DNA of 64,000 bases from Streptomyces sp. CG 926 (lineage in GTDB: Bacteria; Actinomycetota; Actinomycetes; Streptomycetales; Streptomycetaceae): positions 310,001 to 374,000 of the forward strand of contig NZ_QGGZ01000008.1 of the NCBI RefSeq assembly GCF_003148825.1. The letters are read 5' to 3'. Shown piece after piece: positions 56,890-64,000 of the stretch (its first letter is position 1; every line of letters starts with the position of its first letter). The notes beneath the pieces were generated by a model. It was not told the DNA's origin, did not search any database, and saw nothing but the letters and a program-made list of their open reading frames with translations. A program made the position numbers and the translations under genes.

Positions 56890-57852
56890 TCAAGGGGTGA
56901 GGACGATCTTTCCGAAGAGGTCGCCCGACGCGAGCTTCTCGAACCCCTCCCGCGCCCGGTCCAGCGGCAGCACCTCGTCGATGACCGGCCGCAGCCCGGT
57001 GGTCGCGCAGAAGGCGAGGAGGTCCTCCAGCTCGTCCTTCGAGCCCATCGTCGAGCCGACCACCTTCAGCTCCAGGAAGAAGATCCGGGTCAGCTCGGCG
57101 TGCGCGGGGCGGTCGCCGCTCGTGGCGCCGGAGATCACCAGGGTGCCGCCCGGGCGCAGGGACTTCACGGAGTGGGACCAGGTGGCCGCGCCCACCGTCT
57201 CGATCACCGCGTCCACCCGCTGCGGCAGCCGCGCGCCCGGCTCGAAGGCCTCCACCGCGCCCAGCTCCACGGCCCGCTTGCGCTTGGCCTCGTCCCGGCT
57301 CGTGGCGAACACCCGCAGGCCGGCCGCCTTGCCGAGGGCGATCGCGGCGGTCGCGACACCGCCGCCGGCGCCCTGCACCAGGACGGAGTCCCCGGGGCGT
57401 ACCCCGGCGTTGGTGAACAGCATCCGGTACGCCGTCAGCCAGGCCGTCGGAAGGCAGGCCGCCTCCTCGAAGGTCAGCTCGGCGGGCTTGCGCAGCACGT
57501 TCCAGGCGGGGACGGTCACCTGCTCGGCGAAGGTCCCCTGGTAGCGCTCGGTCAGGATCGAGCGCGGCTCGTCCGGGCCGACCCCGTGGCCGCTCTGGCC
57601 GATCACGGAGTGCAGGACGACCTCGTTGCCGTCCTGGTCGATCCCGGCGGCGTCGCAGCCGAGGATCATCGGGAGTCTTTCCTCGCCGAGACCGACCCCG
57701 CGCAGCGACCACAGGTCGTGGTGGTTGAGGGAGGCGGCCTTGACGTTCACGGTCACCCAGCCGGGCCGGGCCTCGGGAGCCGGGCGGTCGCCCAGCTCAA
57801 GGCCGTTCAGCGGCTGGTCACGGTCGATTCGGGCGGCGTAGGCAGCGAACAT
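56890..57852 (-). CDS. Zinc-free MDR-family quinone oxidoreductase/alcohol dehydrogenase
   Basis: Medium-chain reductase of 320 residues. The N-terminal GroES-like domain (SLNHHDLWSLRGVG) lacks the zinc ligands of alcohol dehydrogenases. The Rossmann motif is VQGAGGGVATAAIALGKAAG and the C-terminus ends GKIVLTP, as in NADPH:quinone or enoyl reductases. Substrate unknown. It ends 2 bp before the operator of the HTH gene and points toward it, so it may read through. It is otherwise a single gene. Confidence 0.88.
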   Translation of the reverse strand: MFAAYAARIDRDQPLNGLELGDRPAPEARPGWVTVNVKAASLNHHDLWSLRGVGLGEERLPMILGCDAAGIDQDGNEVVLHSVIGQSGHGVGPDEPRSILTERYQGTFAEQVTVPAWNVLRKPAELTFEEAACLPTAWLTAYRMLFTNAGVRPGDSVLVQGAGGGVATAAIALGKAAGLRVFATSRDEAKRKRAVELGAVEAFEPGARLPQRVDAVIETVGAATWSHSVKSLRPGGTLVISGATSGDRPAHAELTRIFFLELKVVGSTMGSKDELEDLLAFCATTGLRPVIDEVLPLDRAREGFEKLASGDLFGKIVLTP

Positions 57853-57945
57853 GCGGCGACGCTACCGCTCGGTAGGGGCCGGGTTCCAGACCTCCCGGGA
57901 CCGCACGGGTGAGGCCTTCGTCGCACCCGCGCGCCGCCGGGGCAA

Positions 57946-57985
57946 CGCAGAGGCCCGGCCGGAGGGTTCCGGTCGGGCCTCTGCG
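57946..57985 (-). terminator. Terminator of the malic enzyme gene
   Basis: CGCAGAGGCCCG...CGGGCCTCTGCG arms with a GGGT loop and inner CCGGA/TCCGG pairing, 20 bp beyond the stop. Confidence 0.88.
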
Positions 57986-58005
57986 CGTACAGCTCGGCTC
58001 CGGTC

Positions 58006-59208
58006 TCAGCCCAGGCGGGCGACTCCGTCGGCCTTGGCCGCGGCGGCCACGGCCGTGGCGACGGCCTCGGCGACGCGCTCGTCGAACGGCGACGGGATCA
58101 CGTAGTCGGCGGCGAGCTCGTCACCCACGACGCCGGCGATGGCGTCGGCGGCGGCGATCTTCATGCCCTCGGTGATCCGGGTGGCACGCACCTTGAGGGC
58201 GCCCGCGAAGATGCCCGGGAACGCCAGCACGTTGTTGATCTGGTTCGGGAAGTCGCTGCGGCCCGTGGCCACGACCGCCGCGTACTTGTGCGCGACGTCC
58301 GGGTGGACCTCCGGGTTCGGGTTGGCCATGGCGAAGACGAACGCGTCCTTCGCCATCGAGGCCACCGCCTCCTCCGGGACCGTACCGCCGGAGACGCCGA
58401 TGAAGACGTCCGCGCCGTTCAGCGCGGTCTCCAGGGAGCCCGTCTGCCCGGTCTTGTTCGTCAGGCCCGCGATCTCCGCCTTGACGTCCGTCAGGTCGGA
58501 GCGGTCCGCGGACACGACGCCCTTGCGGTCGGTGACGCAGACGTCGCCGATGCCCGCGTCCACGAGGATCTTGGCGATCGCGATACCGGCCGCGCCGGCG
58601 CCCGAGATCACGGCGCGCAGGTCGCCGAGGGTGCGACCCGTCAGCTTCGCGGCGTTGCGCAGCGCGGCGAGCGTCACGATGGCCGTGCCGTGCTGGTCGT
58701 CGTGGAAGATCGGGATGTCCAGCGCCTCCTGGAGGCGGCGCTCGATCTCGAAGCAGCGGGGCGCCGAGATGTCCTCGAGGTTCACGCCGCCGAAGGACGG
58801 GGCGAGACGGATGACCGTCTCGATGATCTCGTCCGTGTCCTTGGTGGCGAGCGCGATCGGAACCGCGTCCACCCCACCGAACTGCTTGAAGAGAATGGCC
58901 TTGCCCTCCATGACCGGGAGGGAGGCCTCGGGACCGATGTCACCGAGTCCGAGCACGGCCGTACCGTCGGTGACGACGGCGACCACGTTGGACTTCCAGG
59001 TGTACTCGTTCACCAGCTCCGGCTGCTCGGCGATGGCGCTGCACACCTTCGCCACGCCGGGCGTGTAGGCGAGGGAGAGGTCATCCTTGTTGGTGACCGG
59101 CACTGTGGCCTGGATGGCCATCTTGCCGCCCCGGTGCAGCGCGAACACCGCGTCCGGGTTGTTGTCCGTGACGCTGTCACTGCGAGGGTTGAAGATTTCC
59201 GCTGCCAC
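58006..59208 (-). CDS. NAD(P)-dependent malic enzyme
   Basis: Malate to pyruvate plus CO2, 400 residues, the short bacterial form without a phosphotransacetylase domain. Motifs are LAYTPGVAKVC, the metal site region LEDISAPRCFEIERRL, FHDDQHGTAIV, and the Rossmann motif ISGAGAAGIAIAKIL. Coenzyme preference cannot be settled by eye. GTG 59208 has AAGGGG nine bases upstream. Anaplerotic malic enzymes in Streptomyces supply NADPH and pyruvate for lipid and antibiotic synthesis. A 526-bp region separates it from the divergent ABC transporter. Confidence 0.92.
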   Translation of the reverse strand: MAAEIFNPRSDSVTDNNPDAVFALHRGGKMAIQATVPVTNKDDLSLAYTPGVAKVCSAIAEQPELVNEYTWKSNVVAVVTDGTAVLGLGDIGPEASLPVMEGKAILFKQFGGVDAVPIALATKDTDEIIETVIRLAPSFGGVNLEDISAPRCFEIERRLQEALDIPIFHDDQHGTAIVTLAALRNAAKLTGRTLGDLRAVISGAGAAGIAIAKILVDAGIGDVCVTDRKGVVSADRSDLTDVKAEIAGLTNKTGQTGSLETALNGADVFIGVSGGTVPEEAVASMAKDAFVFAMANPNPEVHPDVAHKYAAVVATGRSDFPNQINNVLAFPGIFAGALKVRATRITEGMKIAAADAIAGVVGDELAADYVIPSPFDERVAEAVATAVAAAAKADGVARLG

Positions 59209-59734
59209 TTCGTGTGACCCCTTAAGTCCTTTGAATCGTTGAGGGTGGCCACTCCTGGTTAAGGGGTGGGCGGGCACCGCGTCCGTACTCCGCGTCGACG
59301 GTTGGCCCGTCTCCGCGGAGGGGAGGTTCGTACGCGCGGGCGCGCCGCACGCGCGCCCTGAGCCCCGGATGAGGGGTGTAAGGATCTGTTCTACCCGAAG
59401 AACGCTCGCCCAGACGAGTCGATTCCCGCTCAACTGTAGGTCCCTTGCCCGGCTTTTGGCGAAAAGTCCAAACCTTGCCGTCCAGTGGGCGAGACGCCCC
59501 GTAGAAACTGCGGCAAAACCAGCAGGTCACAGCAGTATCTGCGGCCACGAACCCCCTTCTCCGCAGTCCTGTTGGGCTACCCCGGGCGCCCGTTATGCGA
59601 TTTTGACCTGACGGGCACCCTGAATGTCTCAGTCCGAATGGCAAGATGCCGTAATCACACAAGGTCGCGACACTCGATGGTGCGTGTTCGACCGTTTTTC
59701 GTTGCTTTTCCACCAGCGCCGGAGGAACCAAGCC
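59209..59734. other. 526-bp divergent intergenic region
   Basis: No gene with convincing codon bias is present. Visible elements are a short dyad GTTCT-N6-AGAAC (59388-59403), a CTTTT-GGCG-AAAAG hairpin (59453-59466), and TTGACC (59603-59608) as a possible -35 for the transporter. GGAGG at 59721-59725 is the ribosome binding site of the next gene. The length suggests long leaders or extra regulation. Confidence 0.4.
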
Positions 59735-60697
59735 ATGACCGCTAGCACCACCCGTCGTACGACCGCCGCACGGTCCCGGATCGCCGCGGTCGGCGCGATC
59801 GCGGTCGCGGGCACCCTGATCCTCACCGGCTGTGGTGACCAGACCGACAAGGCCTCCAGCACCCCGTCGGGCGCGGCTGCCAACAGCAGCGCGCCGCTCT
59901 TCTCCAAGCTCCCGAAGAAGATCCAGGACGCCGGTGTCATCAAGGTCGGCACGGACGCCACCTACGCGCCGATGGAGTTCACCGAGGGTGGCAAGATCGT
60001 CGGTGTCGACCCCGACGTGGCGGCGGCCATGGCCAAGCAGCTCGGCGTGCAGTTCAAGTTCGAGTCCGGCACCTTCGACACGCTGATCGGCAGCATGCAG
60101 ACGGGCCGTAGCGACCTGGTCATGTCCTCGCTCACCGACACCAAGGCCCGTCAGGAGGGCCTGGACGACAAGGGCGCCAAGACCGGTGCCGGTGTCGACT
60201 TCGTCGACTACTTCTCCGCCTCCACCGGCATCCTGGTCAAGAAGGGCAACCCGGACGGCATCAAGACCCTCGACGACCTGTGCGGCAAGACGGTCGCCGT
60301 GCAGCGTGGCACCACGTACGAGGAGTCGGCCAAGACCCAGGCCGAGAAGTGCAAGACGGACGGCAAGGGCGAGCTCAAGGTCGAGTCCTTCCCGACCGAC
60401 GCCGAGGCCCAGACCCGAGTGAAGGCCGGCGGCGCCGCCGCGGACCTGAACGACTCCCCGGTCGCCGCGTACATCGCGCAGACCGCCGGTGGTGGCAAGG
60501 AGTTCGAGGCCATCGCCAACCCGACCGACGCCGGTCTCTTCGGCATCGCGGTGGACAAGAAGAACACCCAGCTGCGCGACGCGCTCAAGGAAGCCCTTGA
60601 CGCGGTCATCAAGGACGGCACCTACAAGACCGCCCTGGACAAGTGGAACGCGGGCTCCGGCGCCGTGACCGAGGCCAAGATCAACGCCGGTTCCTGA
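59735..60697 (+). CDS. Polar amino-acid ABC transporter, substrate-binding lipoprotein
   Basis: Family 3 solute-binding lipoprotein of 320 residues. A twin-Arg-containing basic start is followed by AVGAIAVAGTLIL and the lipobox LTGC (Cys33). The ligand-binding domain contains IKVGTDATYAPMEF and DLVMSSLTDTKARQEGLD, typical of polar amino acid receptors (Glu, Gln, Arg, cystine). GGAGGAAC lies upstream of the ATG. First gene of a three-gene operon with permease and ATPase. Confidence 0.92.
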   Translation: MTASTTRRTTAARSRIAAVGAIAVAGTLILTGCGDQTDKASSTPSGAAANSSAPLFSKLPKKIQDAGVIKVGTDATYAPMEFTEGGKIVGVDPDVAAAMAKQLGVQFKFESGTFDTLIGSMQTGRSDLVMSSLTDTKARQEGLDDKGAKTGAGVDFVDYFSASTGILVKKGNPDGIKTLDDLCGKTVAVQRGTTYEESAKTQAEKCKTDGKGELKVESFPTDAEAQTRVKAGGAAADLNDSPVAAYIAQTAGGGKEFEAIANPTDAGLFGIAVDKKNTQLRDALKEALDAVIKDGTYKTALDKWNAGSGAVTEAKINAGS

Positions 60698-60736
60698 TCT
60701 CCGCGTACCACCGCAGCACACTGAAGGGCAGTCACT

Positions 60737-61677
60737 GTGACTGACAAGCTCGACAAGGTCCCGGGCCCGGCGGACACCCCGCCGGCCGGGGCCGTACCCC
60801 CCGAGGCCATCCGCGCCATCCCGGTCCGCCACTACGGTCGCTGGATCAGTGCCGTGGTCGTCATCGGCCTGGTCGTGGCTCTCGTCGTCGCCTTCTCGCA
60901 GGGCAACGTGCGCTGGGCCACCGTGCCGGAGAAGCTGTTCGACCCGACGATCCTCCGTGGTGTCGTCAACACGGTCTGGATCAGCATCACCTCGATGGCC
61001 CTGGGCCTGGTCCTCGGTATCCTCTTCGCCGTCATGCGGCTCTCGAAGAACCCGGTGACCAGCACCATCGCCTGGTTCTACATCTGGCTGTTCCGCGGCA
61101 CCCCGGTGTACGTGCAGCTGCTGATCTGGTTCAACCTCGCCCTGATCTTCCCGATCCTGAACCTCGGGTTCTACAAGGACGAGATGACCCAGGTCATGAC
61201 GCCCTTCCTGGCCGCCCTGCTGGGTCTCGGCCTGAACGAGGGCGCGTACATGGCGGAGATCGTCCGCGCCGGCATCCAGTCGGTCGACGAGGGCCAGACC
61301 GAGGCCTCGCACGCCCTCGGCATGACCCGCACGCAGACGATGCGCCGCGTCGTGCTGCCGCAGGCCATGCGGGTGATCGTGCCGCCGTCGGGCAACGAGT
61401 TCATCAACATGCTCAAGACCTCGTCGCTCGTGGTCGCCGTGCAGTACTTCGACCTGCTGCGCGCCGCCCAGGACATCGCCTCGACCTCGTTCGCGGTGAT
61501 GGAGATGTTCTTCGTCGCGTCGATCTGGTACCTCGCCCTGACCAGCGTCTTCAGCGTCGGCCAGTACTACCTGGAGCGCCGCTACGCCCGTGGCGCGCTC
61601 CGCTCGCTGCCGCCGACGCCGCTGCAGAAGATCAAGGCGAAACTGTCCAGCTTCTCGAACCGCAAGGCGGTGGCCTG

Positions 61678-61678
<1 letters not shown>
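60737..61678 (+). CDS. Polar amino-acid ABC transporter permease
   Basis: HisM/GlnP-type permease of 313 residues with a 35-residue cytoplasmic Pro-rich start, five to six helices and the EAA loop QTEASHALGMTRTQTMRRVVLPQA. Only one permease is encoded, so it probably forms a homodimer. GTG 60737 follows AAGGGC. The stop overlaps the ATPase start (TGATG). Confidence 0.92.
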
Positions 61679-62442
<764 letters not shown>

Positions 62443-62451
62443 CTCGCACAG

Positions 62452-62490
62452 GCTGAGGGGCGGTACGGGTTCCCCGTACCGCCCCTCAGC
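62452..62490. terminator. Strong terminator after the ABC operon
   Basis: A perfect 18-bp hairpin with arms 62452-62469 and 62473-62490 and a TTC loop, followed by TGTTT. It lies between convergent genes. Confidence 0.92.
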
Positions 62491-62513
62491 TGTTTCCCGG
62501 GAACCGGGATTTC

Positions 62514-63329
62514 CTACTTCAGGCCTAGGACCAGGGCGTCCGAGGGGGAGCGCCAGACCGTACGGGCCTCCGCGAAGCCCACCGCGCGCAGGGTCTCGGC
62601 GTGCCAGGCCGCGGAGGGGGTGTCGCCGTCCGCGTGCTCCCCGTAGATCTCGAAGCGCCGCTCCACCTGCTCGGCCAGCGCCGGCTCGGCGCCCGCCAGG
62701 GCCCACCACTCGCGCCAGTCGACCGCCCCGGTCGCCTTGGCCCGGTCCATGCCGGCGTGCCGGTGCGCGTGCTCGGCGGCGTCGATGCGCGGGGTGGCCG
62801 GGTCGGGCATGTGGTCGGCGTTCATGAACACCCCGCCCGGGGCCAGGAGCGGTGCGAGCTGCCCGTACAGGACGGCCAGCTCCTCGCTCGGCAGCCAGTG
62901 CAGGGCGGTGGCCGTCAGGATCGCGTCGTAGGTGGTGTGGGGGAGGGCGGCGCGCCAGTTGGGGTCCTTGAGGTCGGCGGTGACGAAAGTGACGCGTGCG
63001 TCACCCGCGAAGTGCCCCTCGGCGATGGTCAACAGGGCCGGGTCGAGATCGACGCCCGTACTGGTGGCTTCCGGGAACCTCTTGAGGACGCGGTCCGTGA
63101 TACTTCCCGTACCGCATGCGAGATCCAGCACCCGGGGGGCGGGTCCCACGAGTGCCTCGACCATGTCCAGCATCACGCGGAACCGCTCCTCGCGGTCGGG
63201 CATGTACCACTCCTGCTGCCGGTCCCAGCTGTCCTGCCAGGCCTGCCAGTCGGTCGTGCCCGCCGCTTCGGTCGTACCCGCCGTGGCCGCCGTGCTCGCC
63301 GTGTCCGCCGTGTCCGCCGTATCCGTCAT
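62514..63329 (-). CDS. Class I SAM-dependent methyltransferase (trans-aconitate type)
   Basis: Protein of 271 residues. The SAM-binding motif I is VLDLACGTGSITDRVL, followed by GVDLDPALL and the post-motif ATALHWL, which resembles trans-aconitate methyltransferase (Tam) and related small-molecule methyltransferases. The first 25 residues are a Thr/Ala/Asp run (DTADTADTASTAATAGTTEA) encoded by imperfect 9-bp tandem repeats of GTGTCCGCC on the plus strand, likely a recent slippage expansion. GGAGGGG precedes the ATG. Confidence 0.88.
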   Translation of the reverse strand: MTDTADTADTASTAATAGTTEAAGTTDWQAWQDSWDRQQEWYMPDREERFRVMLDMVEALVGPAPRVLDLACGTGSITDRVLKRFPEATSTGVDLDPALLTIAEGHFAGDARVTFVTADLKDPNWRAALPHTTYDAILTATALHWLPSEELAVLYGQLAPLLAPGGVFMNADHMPDPATPRIDAAEHAHRHAGMDRAKATGAVDWREWWALAGAEPALAEQVERRFEIYGEHADGDTPSAAWHAETLRAVGFAEARTVWRSPSDALVLGLK

Positions 63330-63411
63330 CCCGAACCCCTCCACACGTAATACCCTCGAAGACGTCTCAGCCGTTACCGGAGACACTAATCCGCAGCCGT
63401 AAGGACTACAA

Positions 63412-64000
63412 GTGGAACTGGCCCATTACTCGGACTTCGCCGTGCGCCTGGTCAACACCGAGGAGCCGGCCCGCAACAAGGACGCGCTCACCTCGGTGGA
63501 CGCCGTCCGCGCCCTGTTCGGCGCCAGTCAGCAGATGGCGCGCCGCGTCACCGACGGTGACGTCACCCGCTTCCGCAACGTCCGCGGCCGCCTGCGTTCC
63601 GTCTTCGAGGCCGCCGACGGTGGCGACGAGGTCCTCGCGGTCGACCTGCTGAACTCGCTGCTCATGGAGTTCCCCGTCAGCCCCCAGGTGTCCGGCCACG
63701 AGACCCTCGCCGACGACGGCCGCCCCGACTGGCACATCCACCTCGCCGAGCACCCCTCGAACGCCTCTGCGGGCTACGCCGCCATGGCCGCCATGGGCCT
63801 GGCCTTCGCCCTCACCGAGCACGGCCCCGACCGCCTCGGCCTGTGCCAGGCCGCGCCCTGCCGCAACGCCTACCTCGACACCTCCACCAACCGCTCCCGG
63901 CGCTACTGCTCCGACCGCTGCGCCACCCGGGCGAACGTCGCCGCCTACCGCGCCCGCAAGCGACTGGAGGCCGAGGCGTCCGCCCACAGCGGGCGCAGCG
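63412..64000 (+). CDS. CGNR zinc-finger protein (ABATE domain), 3' end outside the window
   Basis: At least 196 residues, cut by the window edge. The N-terminal ABATE-type domain (VRLVNTEEPARNKDALTSVDAVRALF) is followed by the CGNR zinc finger CQAAPCRNAYLDTSTNRSRR and CSDRCATRANVAAYRARK, which probably binds nucleic acid. Such proteins are treated as stress-response transcriptional regulators in actinobacteria. GTG 63412 follows AAGGA with a 6-nt spacer. It is divergent from the methyltransferase gene. Confidence 0.9.
   Translation, partial: MELAHYSDFAVRLVNTEEPARNKDALTSVDAVRALFGASQQMARRVTDGDVTRFRNVRGRLRSVFEAADGGDEVLAVDLLNSLLMEFPVSPQVSGHETLADDGRPDWHIHLAEHPSNASAGYAAMAAMGLAFALTEHGPDRLGLCQAAPCRNAYLDTSTNRSRRYCSDRCATRANVAAYRARKRLEAEASAHSGRS

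Overview
This is a 64-kb piece of a Streptomyces chromosome, from the conserved core and not from a mobile region. The evidence is the very high G+C with strong G/C at third codon positions, together with genus markers: a WhiB-like wblE, sigR-rsrA with a sigma-R promoter, dasR-dasABC with nagB, sigH with its anti-sigma gene, the snapalysin/LysR pair, a B12-riboswitch-controlled nrdAB, and a two-gene cyclic-nucleotide-domain encapsulin cluster. From memory, the gene order resembles the S. coelicolor SCO5205-SCO5262 stretch. I see no insertion sequence, integrase, CRISPR array or rRNA. The only RNA gene is an initiator tRNA, and two genes run off the window ends.

Layout. 1-4 kb: a truncated FAD monooxygenase divergent from a TetR gene, tRNA-fMet, then catR/katA (peroxide response) and a CBS-pair protein. 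4.5-11 kb: hisN, a TetR gene with a TTA codon, an SMR guanidinium-type exporter, rsgA, aroA, an M50-like membrane protease, an SRAP DNA-crosslink protein and a hydrolase. 11-17 kb: sigR-rsrA (thiol stress), two membrane HD(-GYP) proteins, a TPR protein and def. 17-25 kb: a GlxA-type AraC regulator, a small membrane protein, nrdB-nrdA behind a cobalamin riboswitch with candidate NrdR boxes, a GNAT protein, a Uma2 remnant and cstA with its small partner.

26-34 kb: the aminosugar regulon (dasR, dasABC, a GH3 N-acetylglucosaminidase, nagB) with DasR sites, a leishmanolysin-like protease, and an SDR protein lacking its catalytic Tyr beside a TetR gene. 35-41 kb: signalling and development genes (PdtaS-type kinase, wblE, lipid kinase, sigH and anti-sigma). 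41-50 kb: a Na+/H+ antiporter, a PLP enzyme, a small superinfection-immunity-like protein, a cytosolic amidase, the nitric-oxide module hmp/nsrR with two matching operators, and the encapsulin/polyprenyl synthase pair. 50-57 kb: small enzymes, snapalysin and its LysR regulator, a DUF4097/PadR operon, and a Clp-N protein with a small HTH protein behind a twin-dyad leaderless promoter. 57-64 kb: an MDR oxidoreductase, malic enzyme, a polar amino-acid ABC transporter, a methyltransferase and the start of a CGNR zinc-finger gene.

Many genes are paired with their own regulator and a visible palindrome between them, so the window is rich in readable operators. The most notable system is the family 2B encapsulin shell gene followed 5 bp later by a polyprenyl diphosphate synthase. 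This suggests an isoprenoid-making nanocompartment gated or tuned by a nucleotide-binding domain. Only two genes contain the rare Leu codon TTA (a TetR gene and the snapalysin regulator), which marks them as candidates for bldA control.
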